From NCBI GenBank assembly GCA_002366835.1, contig DFBZ01000118.1, positions 1 to 33,687 on the forward strand: a DNA stretch of 33,687 nucleotides, read 5' to 3'. The notes under the pieces were generated by a model, which was not told the DNA's origin, ran no database searches, and saw only the letters and a list, made by a program, of their open reading frames with translations. Position numbers and translations under genes: made by a program. Every line of letters starts with the position of its first letter. Positions within the stretch are counted from its first letter, which is position 1. The stretch comes from Gammaproteobacteria bacterium UBA3067. GTDB lineage: Bacteria > Pseudomonadota > Gammaproteobacteria > Pseudomonadales > UBA3067. Positions 15,928-23,321 of this stretch are shown piece after piece.

Positions 15928-17406
15928 GTGAGTCAAGTGTTTACAACACAAATAAGTTTTTTCAAACCTCTTGAGTGCATTTTTACCAGCTTGTTAGTGG
16001 TCTTTCTTGTCCTTTCCTCGGCACAGGCGGCAACGCAAGTGACGGGTGCGCGCAACTGGGTAGGAGGCGGCAAACAGCAATTTGTTTTTGATGTAAGTGA
16101 TCACACCAAAGTATCAAGCTTCTCACTGGATAAACCCCGCCGGCTGGTACTTGACTTAAAAAACACCCAATTCCGTAAACCCTTACCCCAGTTTAATCTT
16201 AGGGGGACGGATGTAATACGTGTTCGCAGCGGCTCTCCCAAGAAGACCGTTGGGCGTATTGTTTTTGATCTAAAAAAACAGATGGCCTGGAAAGTGACCC
16301 AGCTAGATGCGAAGGGGCCTTATGGGAAGAGAGTTTTACTTGAATTATTTGACCAGGCGGGCAAACCCCAAACGGCCGCCCTTACAGCGCGGCCAAAACC
16401 CGCCTTTTCAAAACCCAATAAACCAGCGGCCGCTAAACCTTCACCTGTTTTAGCACCTGTTGCCACTGCCTCGGCTAGAACAAGTGCGCGTAAAGCAAAA
16501 ACTACAGCCATTGCATCAAGCAGAGATATTATCGTAGCCATTGACGCAGGGCATGGGGGGAAAGACCCTGGCGCAATCGGTCATCGTGGTGCAAAAGAAA
16601 AAGATATTGTTCTCGCCATTGCCCGTGCAACACTAAAAGAAATGAACAAGGTGAAAGGATTAAAGCCTGTATTGGTTCGCGATGGCGACTATTTTATTCA
16701 CCTTAAAAATCGCCGCGATATCGCGCGCAAAGAGTACAACGCCGACGTGTTTATATCTATCCATGCCGACTCTTTCAAAAACAAACAAGCCAACGGCGCC
16801 TCGGTTTTTACACTTTCGCAAAATGGTGCTTCAAGCGCAACGGCGAAATATTTGGCGAATAAAGAAAATATGGCCGATTTTATCGGCGGTTATAACCCTG
16901 GAAATGGCAGCAAAAGCCTTAGTGAAACGATTCTAACCGTGGCGATGGACGGTGTTCTGGCTGAGAGTAATCGTGTTGGCCAAAACGTATTAAATGAAAT
17001 GGGCGGCGTCTCTCGCCTTCATAAGCGTCATGTTGAAAATGCCGGTTTTCTGGTGCTGAAAAACCCCGATATGCTGTCGATTCTTGTTGAAACTGGCTTT
17101 ATTTCTAACCCCGGCGAAGAAAAGAAATTACGCAATAAAAGACATCAGCGTAAAATAGCAAAGGCCATAGCAAGTGGTACCTCCCGTTACTTTAACGATC
17201 ACCCAATTCCAGGCACTTATTTTGCTAAAAAGCGGGAGCAGCAACGTTTGAAAAATAAATTAGCCACGCATGTTGTTAGTAGAGGGGATACGCTTTCTGC
17301 AATTGCCAACCGGTATCGTGTCAGCATGACGAGCCTGAAGCGCGTGAATGAAATCCAAACGGATCGCCTTCACGTTGGTAAGATATTGTTAATCCCCAAA
17401 GCCTGA
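15928..17406 (+). CDS. amiC: N-acetylmuramoyl-L-alanine amidase with AMIN and LysM domains
   Basis: A 492-residue periplasmic cell-wall amidase acting in daughter-cell separation. Order: signal peptide (hydrophobic core about 20-33, ending SAQA), AMIN domain (about 35-140), an Ala/Pro/Lys-rich linker (145-190), Amidase_3 catalytic domain starting IVAIDAGHGGKDPGA with zinc ligands also in FISIHADS and the catalytic Glu in ETGFISNP, and a C-terminal LysM (HVVSRGDTLSAIANRYRVS). It starts at GTG with GAGGG upstream. mutL, the usual next gene, is absent; a terminator lies 200 bases downstream. Confidence 0.92.
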   Translation: MSQVFTTQISFFKPLECIFTSLLVVFLVLSSAQAATQVTGARNWVGGGKQQFVFDVSDHTKVSSFSLDKPRRLVLDLKNTQFRKPLPQFNLRGTDVIRVRSGSPKKTVGRIVFDLKKQMAWKVTQLDAKGPYGKRVLLELFDQAGKPQTAALTARPKPAFSKPNKPAAAKPSPVLAPVATASARTSARKAKTTAIASSRDIIVAIDAGHGGKDPGAIGHRGAKEKDIVLAIARATLKEMNKVKGLKPVLVRDGDYFIHLKNRRDIARKEYNADVFISIHADSFKNKQANGASVFTLSQNGASSATAKYLANKENMADFIGGYNPGNGSKSLSETILTVAMDGVLAESNRVGQNVLNEMGGVSRLHKRHVENAGFLVLKNPDMLSILVETGFISNPGEEKKLRNKRHQRKIAKAIASGTSRYFNDHPIPGTYFAKKREQQRLKNKLATHVVSRGDTLSAIANRYRVSMTSLKRVNEIQTDRLHVGKILLIPKA

Positions 17407-17863
17407 AATAAGTCGTTCCTGATCACCTTCAAATTCGAGCTTATCTGTAATACCCAAACTCACGTTTAAGCTAGAAACCGCAGTTGGCCCGGCCCAAACT
17501 GGAAGTTTACACTTCTATAGTAAGTTATTTTGGAAATAGAGCCTTCACCTGTTAGGAGAGCCCGCCTCCTTAATCGATAGCCCGCTTATTGGGCCCACTA
17601 ATTTCGTAAAAAAGCTCGGAATAGGCAGGCTATTTCGAGCTTTTTTTACTGTATTGTCGAACCCAATAAACGCACTCTCAAGCGAGTCCAGCTGCGGTTT
17701 CTAGGTTAAAGTATCCGGGCCAAAGGTAAAAGTGGACGACAGTATTGTTAAAGTTAAAGGTGGCTCCCATCGGCATCGCCATAGTTATTGCCCTTCAGGA
17801 CACAAGAAAAAAGGGAGTTGTTGAGCAGGAGTGTTTAGCTCTCGATTAAGTAATCACCTTGAT
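17407..17863. other. Intergenic region with a bidirectional terminator
   Basis: Separates amiC from the convergent cytochrome operon. The only clear element is the terminator at 17608-17647. A short frame after 17731 is basic and His-rich, but I do not recognise it as a gene. In many relatives mutL would begin here, so this may be an old rearrangement point. Confidence 0.6.
17608..17647. terminator. Strong bidirectional rho-independent terminator
   Basis: AAAGCTCG pairs with CGAGCTTT, with inner GAATAG/CTATTTC pairing. It is followed by seven T on the plus strand and, read on the other strand, also by a T-run (AAAAAA on plus). It can end transcripts from amiC (plus) and from the cytochrome operon (minus). 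Confidence 0.85.
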
Positions 17864-18427
17864 TTAATCCTCCCACTCAGGGAAGTTAGGTATTCTAACT
17901 GTATCATCGTCAAACACGCCTTTTTCAGCTTGTGTATGGCAAGCATTGCAATTGCTCAGAGAACTAACATCTTCATTTTCTTTAACCATGTTGTCTGTTA
18001 ATTCATGATGCTTTCTCTTAATGTATGCTACTTCGGTTATTCGAAGAGGGGTCTCTCCCTTTGAGATTGATCGCGTGATCTTACGTGAGCGTTTGTGATA
18101 CGATTTCTCGGAACTGTTTGCGAAAACATACTCCTGTATGCTTTTCAGTACATCAGCATCAAGTTCTGCGTTTTCATCAAAGTGATCTTCTAGAGCCTGA
18201 GGGTTAAGTAATTTCTTCCAAGACTGTATAGGTAATAAGCCTGGGGGGAACGCGAAATGACAGGCACCACACTCTTCTGCGTAAGCCACGTTGTTTACAG
18301 GCTTCACTTCTTTGGTGCGCGAAATCGTTGTTATCCATTTTCCAAGGCTTTCTTCTTCGCTACCACTGGCGGAGGTAACTACACTTGCGCCGATAAGTGC
18401 AGAAATAAGTATTAGCTGCTTTTTCAT
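17864..18427 (-). CDS. Diheme cytochrome c (DHC type)
   Basis: A 187-residue periplasmic protein: signal peptide of about 22 residues (MKKQLILISALIGASVV, cleavage near SASG), then two heme-binding motifs, CGACH (Cys53, Cys56, His57) and CNACH (Cys160, Cys163, His164). The phrase YAEECGACHFAFPPGLLP is characteristic of the DHC family, the electron donor to SHP in Rhodobacter sphaeroides. It is the last gene of a reverse operon after SHP (16-base gap). Expected role: pass electrons from the membrane cytochrome b to SHP. Confidence 0.88.
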   Translation of the reverse strand: MKKQLILISALIGASVVTSASGSEEESLGKWITTISRTKEVKPVNNVAYAEECGACHFAFPPGLLPIQSWKKLLNPQALEDHFDENAELDADVLKSIQEYVFANSSEKSYHKRSRKITRSISKGETPLRITEVAYIKRKHHELTDNMVKENEDVSSLSNCNACHTQAEKGVFDDDTVRIPNFPEWED

Positions 18428-18442
18428 GTTTTAATTTTCCTT

Positions 18443-18844
18443 TTATTGGGCAAGTAGATACTCAAGAAAGTCACCTTTTTCCTGGGCGCTACACTCTCTT
18501 CCCCAGGTCCATTTACAATTCCTTTTGAACCATTTCTCAATTTTCTTTCTATCTGTGTAGCGTTCTTTATTTACACTTAAAGCCATGGGGTCTATGTCTT
18601 TTTTAGTTTTGATGTGTTTGCCGGGTTGAGTTATATCCGTCGTGTGACAGGTAGTACATGAGCGTGTGCCACCACTTTTGTGCTGAACTTCTTGGCTCCA
18701 TTTTATTCTTCCTGCATCAAGGCTAAATGGCGTGGTCGCCTGCGCCTGATAGGATGCTTGTAACTCTCTAGCTGCATTTTCTGTATAAGCGAATTGGGGC
18801 AGTGAGTAGGTAAGTAACATAATCGATAATATTTTACGAAGCAT
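18443..18844 (-). CDS. SHP-type oxygen/NO-binding cytochrome c (DUF1924)
   Basis: A 133-residue secreted monoheme cytochrome. A signal peptide (about 1-20) is followed by CTTCH (Cys63, Cys66, His67). The C-terminal half, IDPMALSVNKERYTD then IEKWFKRNC and GRECSAQEKGDFLEYLL, is a close match in pattern to sphaeroides heme protein, which has an unusual Asn heme ligand that dissociates on reduction and lets the heme bind oxygen or NO. The paired cysteines outside the heme motif fit the SHP disulfide. Its neighbours, DHC and a cytochrome b, are the expected partners. Confidence 0.88.
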   Translation of the reverse strand: MLRKILSIMLLTYSLPQFAYTENAARELQASYQAQATTPFSLDAGRIKWSQEVQHKSGGTRSCTTCHTTDITQPGKHIKTKKDIDPMALSVNKERYTDRKKIEKWFKRNCKWTWGRECSAQEKGDFLEYLLAQ

Positions 18845-18856
18845 ACTATAGTCCTT

Positions 18857-19402
18857 TTACCAGGTGATTTTAATTGCAGTGCCCATGAGAATTCCGCCTG
18901 TCGCGCCAAGCCCCGCATGGCCACCATCTGGTGCTTGAGCGACTGTTGCAACCATCACCAGTGTACCTAAGCCTGCTAATATCATGTGCATATTATCCGG
19001 ATCTGTTAACCCGTCCTTAAGCTCAAAGTCATCCCAGTGATATATAAGGCCAGTCGTCGCTGCCGCAGACGCCAAAAAAGCTGAGCCAGTTGCAAAGTAT
19101 TCGTGTGCCCCTCCTTCTTCCTTGGGTGATATCGCTGCTAGAGCAACAAGCCCTAAGGCTCCAATTCCCAAGTACTGATGGATTTTATTGGCCGTGAAAT
19201 TGGAAGGGACAAAAATATCCTCCTCTTTTTTTGAGGAAATATCAAAAGACGTAACATTTTTATTGCTGTCACCCATTGCAATAACTGTAAATGCTCCTTC
19301 CGGAAGACTTAGATCTAAATCATTTTCATATCCAAAAGCGCTAAAGGAGAGCGCGCTCATACATAAACAACTTGCTAATTTTTTAACCAATTTCTTTTTC
19401 AT
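18857..19402 (-). CDS. Four-helix membrane protein, possible b561-type diheme core
   Basis: A 181-residue protein of no family I can name. It has a signal-like start (MKKKLVKKLASCLCMSALSF), a short exported segment to about residue 70, and four membrane helices near 75-92, 100-122, 138-156 and 162-180. Each helix starts with a histidine followed four residues later by a small residue: HQYLGIG (His75), HEYFATG (His100), HMILAGLG (His139), HAGLGATG (His162). His75/His139 would face one membrane side and His100/His162 the other, the helix i/i+2 pairing of cytochrome b561 cores. Heme binding is therefore inferred. It overlaps the cytochrome b gene by 20 bases and precedes SHP, so it belongs to this operon. 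Confidence 0.6.
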   Translation of the reverse strand: MKKKLVKKLASCLCMSALSFSAFGYENDLDLSLPEGAFTVIAMGDSNKNVTSFDISSKKEEDIFVPSNFTANKIHQYLGIGALGLVALAAISPKEEGGAHEYFATGSAFLASAAATTGLIYHWDDFELKDGLTDPDNMHMILAGLGTLVMVATVAQAPDGGHAGLGATGGILMGTAIKITW

Positions 19403-20012
19403 TGTGTTTTTCCTTAATTTCGATATTTGAATGCATATGCTTTCGACCGCTGAACATGGCTAGAATTAAGTTCTCTTTGTGCTGAATGCTTGCGCTGATT
19501 GCGCCGACAACATGAAAAAAAATTAGCACCAGCATCACGTTGGTTAGAATTTCATGGATGTCTTGAATAAGGTAAACTTGTGCATCACTAAAGTTTTTAA
19601 CAAATGGAAGCAAAGGCCCCTCAAATTCTATACCGGCCAAGGTAATAAAACCGGTAACAAACACTGCCCCGAGAGTAAATAAAAGGCTAAAAACCATCGC
19701 GGCGCCCAGAGGGTTGTGCCCAAGATAATGGGTTGGAGTCCCCGAGCGTAGCGAATGAATGTACTCTAAGGAAGTGCGAAAAGAAAACAAAAATGAGCTA
19801 AATCTGGCGTAAGGGCTCCCAATGAAGCCCCACACTACCCGCGATAAAACCAACAAGACCAAGAAGTAACCTACTAACTCATGAAGGTCAATTTCGTTGA
19901 ACTCGGCCGTTAAATAGGCGCTAGAAAAACCTAAAACCAGTGACCAATGGAAAAATCTTATAAATAGATCCCATACCATCACACGGTCGTTTGCGGTTGA
20001 ATGAATTGTCAT
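19383..20012 (-). CDS. Cytochrome b561-type membrane protein (Ni-hydrogenase cytochrome b family)
   Basis: A 209-residue integral membrane cytochrome b, first gene of the reverse cytochrome operon. VWDLFIRFFHWSLVLGF contains the first heme histidine; LHELVGYFLVLLVLSRVVWGF, a conserved middle helix, and IHEILTNVMLVLIFFHVVGA supply the others. The family normally takes electrons from quinol and passes them to a periplasmic cytochrome c, here presumably DHC. Four to five helices are seen. The C-terminal tail is charged. Its start is the first ATG, with a poor ribosome-binding site. Confidence 0.88.
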   Translation of the reverse strand: MTIHSTANDRVMVWDLFIRFFHWSLVLGFSSAYLTAEFNEIDLHELVGYFLVLLVLSRVVWGFIGSPYARFSSFLFSFRTSLEYIHSLRSGTPTHYLGHNPLGAAMVFSLLFTLGAVFVTGFITLAGIEFEGPLLPFVKNFSDAQVYLIQDIHEILTNVMLVLIFFHVVGAISASIQHKENLILAMFSGRKHMHSNIEIKEKHNEKEIG

Positions 20013-20305
20013 ATGGCGTCACATATTTATGGGTGGTTTTTTAGGAAACACATAGCCCTCTTCAGAGTTAGGGGTGAATCCGAAGTAAAACTAGAGTTAC
20101 CGTATTGTGCAAAAGGGTTAACAATTATCACGACGTATGGGATACCTTTCGCAAATATTCATGCTTCAACACGCGATACATTTTCTGTCAAAACAAAAAC
20201 CTTCGACTTGTAGCGCTGAGAGCAAGCACTGTTATTTCAATGCTGCTCTCGTTGCTGTTTAATGACAATTTCCGATTGCCCCATAACCATGAGTTTGTCT
20301 GGTTT

Positions 20306-20866
20306 TTAATGGTGAAGCACGCTGAATATATTTGAAAATGTTGACTCAGTACCTATATCAATAGGAAGTTTGAGTTTTCTCGTGATATCACTGGCCGATA
20401 TTACTCCTCTTATTTGGTGTGTGCATTTGTATACAACCAAGCAGTGTTGTTGTCCAGAGTGCTCCAGCGAAATGACAATATCACCAACGCTTGAGCGCTT
20501 AATATCAGCATAGTCAAACGCTTTAAGTTGATCTCTGCGACGCATAAAGTCGGTAACGGTGAGATCTTCTTTCGTCGCACCCTCTGCAAGCTTTTTCATA
20601 ATTTCTTGTGCTTGCAAATCATCTAGGCTCACTAGTCCAGAAAAATTTCCGCTTTGATCAATAACTAACTTCATGCGTACATGCGCTCGCTTCATGAGGT
20701 TTTGCGCCTCATCCACAGGTGTTATGGCTTCTATTATTAGTGGCTTCACGCTGGAAAAATCTGTAAAAATTTCACACGCTGGCGAATTGAGGTTTATATC
20801 AGGGTTACTCAATGGCCATGCTAATTCATAGATAGGATCTGTAGGATAAAGTCTTAATGTTTTCAT
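20306..20866 (-). CDS. CBS-domain protein
   Basis: A 186-residue soluble protein with a tandem CBS pair: residues about 38-95 (IEAITPVDEAQNLMKRAHVR...GLVSLDDL) and about 100-170 (VTDFMRRRDQLKAF...GVISASDITRKL). CBS pairs bind adenine nucleotides and usually regulate partner proteins; there is no attached effector domain, so the partner is unknown. I start at the ATG at 20866 (MKTLRLYP), which has GAGGAG close upstream, rather than eight codons earlier. It lies about 290 bases upstream of the cytochrome operon on the same strand, which may hint at a redox or energy-linked role. Confidence 0.8.
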   Translation of the reverse strand: MKTLRLYPTDPIYELAWPLSNPDINLNSPACEIFTDFSSVKPLIIEAITPVDEAQNLMKRAHVRMKLVIDQSGNFSGLVSLDDLQAQEIMKKLAEGATKEDLTVTDFMRRRDQLKAFDYADIKRSSVGDIVISLEHSGQQHCLVVYKCTHQIRGVISASDITRKLKLPIDIGTESTFSNIFSVLHH

Positions 20867-21057
20867 TGAACACTCCTCACCACTGCACACGATTTTTCCT
20901 TACTATGTGCTCGCTTTATTAGCTGATTTTATTGTTTACACTGTGCCATATTAGATAACTTAACGTGACAAGATAAACTTACTGAACATGAAAGCTGTGA
21001 TGTGTCTATTCTGCAAAATACGCGAACAAAAACAGCAACTAAAATGATAAGTGATAG

Positions 21058-21345
21058 CTATCCGAAGTTAATGGGGGGCGCGCGAGGGGTATAGGGAGAA
21101 CATTTTTTAAGAAGGGGGAGGGGTGTTAAATGAGATACGTATGAACTTCGATTGGACGGGTTTGTGAAAGCAAGATATTTTACATCAAGAGATTCAGTAT
21201 CGTCGTCGACATTACTTTTTTGCTCATCTTTATCATGCGAGGAGTCGATATTATATTGCTTTTCATCAATGTCAATAGCGACAGAAAGATCACTAATAAA
21301 AGCAAACGACAAAAATAAAGTGATCAAAATAACAATGCGTTTCAT
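21058..21345 (-). CDS. Small secreted hypothetical protein
   Basis: A 95-residue protein not recognised. The first 23 residues (MKRIVILITLFLSFAFISDL, then SVA) are a clear Sec signal peptide. The mature part is acidic (IDIDEKQYN, KDEQKSNVDDDTESLD) and ends in a Pro-rich stretch with one Cys. No heme, metal or lipobox motif is seen. Weak composition evidence supports it as real; it stands alone. Confidence 0.45.
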   Translation of the reverse strand: MKRIVILITLFLSFAFISDLSVAIDIDEKQYNIDSSHDKDEQKSNVDDDTESLDVKYLAFTNPSNRSSYVSHLTPLPLLKKCSPYTPRAPPINFG

Positions 21346-21365
21346 AACCGAACAATCTCAACTGA

Positions 21366-21756
21366 TTATGCTTTCCAATATACGACGGATTTAGATTTTT
21401 TCAAGTATTTTTTGTATTCTTCAAGACTTAAGCCAGTGTCGTTTTCGCATAATAAGTGAGATTCGTAAGAACGTCGGCTAGCTGGAATGGCTCGGAAACT
21501 TCCCGCATAAAAAATACTGTTGCCATCAGAAGCTCGGCGCTTATCTCCACCGATATGCTGATCACTGCTGTCAATCGTAGGTATGTCTTAAATGCTTTTG
21601 CATTACGGAGATAGGCGAGTGAGCACTTGTTTTGTGCTTATTAGCAGAGAGATTAACTGCTACGGTAGGCTTCATTCCCCAGCGGTGGAATAATAATGTT
21701 GGTGCCCCTTTTTCACTACACGCTAGGTTTTTCTTCATCGCTAAGCTTTCTGCCAT
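21366..21756 (-). pseudogene. Possible frameshifted gene, unrecognised
   Basis: The reverse strand reads MAESLAMKKNLACSEKGAPT and continues to HLRHTYD, then stops (21571-21573). Skipping one T in GATTGAC lets the reading continue in the next frame for 68 codons: DSSDQHIGGDKRRASDGNS, FYAGSFRAIPASRRS, LSLEEYKKYLKKSKSVVYWKA, stop. Both halves have protein-like composition, and no plus-strand gene explains them. I do not recognise the family. A competing frame is also open for part of the second half, so the call is tentative. Confidence 0.35.
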
Positions 21757-21799
21757 GGTATAGAATCTCTGTTTTGGTACTTCCCAAGGAGTAAGCGGT

Positions 21800-22507
21800 A
21801 TGTCTGGCAGCATTGCAGAAATTTCACTCTTGTCTTTGTCCTTGGCTTTTGTGCCAGTTCTGATCGTTCTGTATATTTTGTTTCGTTGGGAGGCAAATGC
21901 GCGCGGTGCCACGCTAGCAGTGGTCAGAATGCTTCTCCAGTTATTACTGGTTGGTTATTTTCTAGGTTATGTTTTTCAATCAAATAGTCTATTGGTCATC
22001 ACTGGGGTTTTAACCCTTATGCTGCTCATGGCGGCGTGGATATCGCTGCGAACCGCTGCTAAACCCACGAAGGTTTTATATTTTAGGGCTCTGTTCTCCA
22101 TTGTTGTGGGTGGTGGCTCAGTGCTGGTGTTGGTCACACAGGGGGTTTTGGAGGTTACTCCCTGGTATGCCCCCAGTTATGTCATTCCCTTGGCAGGGAT
22201 GATATTTGCTAATTCTATGACGGCTATCAGTCTTGTGGTTGAACGTTTGGAGGCGGAGATGGCCCGTGATACGGGCTATGATGAGGCAAAAATTATAGCG
22301 TTTAAAGCGGGAATGATTCCGGTGGTGAACTCGCTGCTGGCTGTGGGTTTAGTCTCTTTGCCGGGCATGATGACGGGGCAAATCCTTTCTGGGATTGAGC
22401 CGCATATTGCAGCGCGTTATCAAATTATGGTGATGTGTATGATTTTTGGTTCAGCAGGGATCTCCTCCGCTCTGTTTCTTATGCGAGTTCCCCCATTGCG
22501 CCGCTAA
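21800..22507 (+). CDS. fetB: FetB/YbbM-like ABC transporter permease (UPF0014)
   Basis: A 235-residue membrane protein with about seven hydrophobic segments. RWEANARGATLAVVRMLLQLLLVGYFL near the start and IPLAGMIFANSMTAISLVVERL in the middle are the family's conserved blocks. In Escherichia coli FetAB is an iron exporter protecting from oxidative stress. The partner ATPase gene fetA normally adjoins it but is not seen on either side here. AAGGAG lies nine bases before the ATG. It converges on the FimV-domain gene with a nine-base gap. Confidence 0.8.
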   Translation: MSGSIAEISLLSLSLAFVPVLIVLYILFRWEANARGATLAVVRMLLQLLLVGYFLGYVFQSNSLLVITGVLTLMLLMAAWISLRTAAKPTKVLYFRALFSIVVGGGSVLVLVTQGVLEVTPWYAPSYVIPLAGMIFANSMTAISLVVERLEAEMARDTGYDEAKIIAFKAGMIPVVNSLLAVGLVSLPGMMTGQILSGIEPHIAARYQIMVMCMIFGSAGISSALFLMRVPPLRR

Positions 22508-22516
22508 GGCCTTTGT

Positions 22517-22927
22517 TTATGGCTTAATCAGAGCATTTTTTGGTTCAACCAGCAGGGTATATTGTTTATAAGACCGGCCCTGAGGTGTTCGTACTTCAAT
22601 AATAAAATTAAGGAAGGGTTCGATCACTGCATCATGTGATACAACCTTTATCACCGCGCCATTCTTGCTGGTTTTGCTAACGATAAATTTTAATTGTTTA
22701 TAAAAATGCAGGTATTCGATGCCAGCCTTTTTGAACTGCTGTTTTTCCGCAATTCGCACGACTATTTCTTCGTCATTAAAATTCTCTGCGTTTCCGATTT
22801 GTATGCTTGCCCGTAGTGCCTGGTTTAGCGCTGATTCAATATGAATCTCTCCAAGGCTTAGCGCATTAGCAACGGTGCTCGTCAAAATTGATACATAGAA
22901 TAACAAAGCGCAAAAAAATTTTTTCAT
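22517..22927 (-). CDS. Stand-alone FimV N-terminal domain protein
   Basis: A 136-residue exported protein: signal peptide (about 1-22, ending VANA), then LSLGEIHIESALNQALRASIQIGNAE and a C-terminal VIEPFLNFIIEVRTPQGRSYKQYTLLVEP, which match the N-terminal periplasmic domain of FimV/HubP polar and pilus-assembly proteins. FimV itself is usually 600-1000 residues with LysM, a membrane helix and a cytoplasmic TPR part; all are missing here and the gene ends naturally. It may bind a FimV partner or be a reduced paralogue. Confidence 0.8.
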   Translation of the reverse strand: MKKFFCALLFYVSILTSTVANALSLGEIHIESALNQALRASIQIGNAENFNDEEIVVRIAEKQQFKKAGIEYLHFYKQLKFIVSKTSKNGAVIKVVSHDAVIEPFLNFIIEVRTPQGRSYKQYTLLVEPKNALIKP

Positions 22928-23321
22928 GGCAATCTTCTGTAATGTTAATAATTGAAGCCTAGAAAGAAAGGTGGGCTTGTTAGTAATAGTCTAGCAGGAA
23001 AATAGGCACCATATCATCTGAAAATATAGATACGCTCAAAATTCACTTCTTGAATTCTCTAGAACGAATGATGCTCTGAGCTGATTCAAGCGGTCTGGTC
23101 AAAACTCTCCTTGCACACCGACTTCAGAATTGACACCGGTTCACGGTTTTATAGTTCACATGCTGTGGGTTTGTGTGGCACCTCCCAAAACTGCGCTAAT
23201 GGTCATAATGTGATCAGTAATTTCCATATAATGGGCCTTTACTAAATGTAGTGCGGTTAAACACTCTTGTGCGCGTTACTCATTTTGACAGAATTTCCAA
23301 AACCAAAAAGAGAGGCAATTC
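22928..23321. other. Divergent intergenic region
   Basis: Lies upstream of both the FimV-domain gene (reverse) and the envelope redox cluster (forward). It must contain their promoters. No repeat, RNA gene or reliable promoter box was found; AGAGAGG just before 23322 is the likely ribosome-binding site of the forward gene. Confidence 0.5.

Noticed and set aside
17731..17823. His/Lys-rich frame that faintly resembles an IS5-type transposase segment.
   Set aside because: Only about 30 codons, with no convincing motif and no inverted repeats around it.
23176..23196. TGGCAC followed by CTGC, resembling a sigma-54 promoter.
   Set aside because: The GG to GC spacing is about four bases too long for a sigma-54 site.
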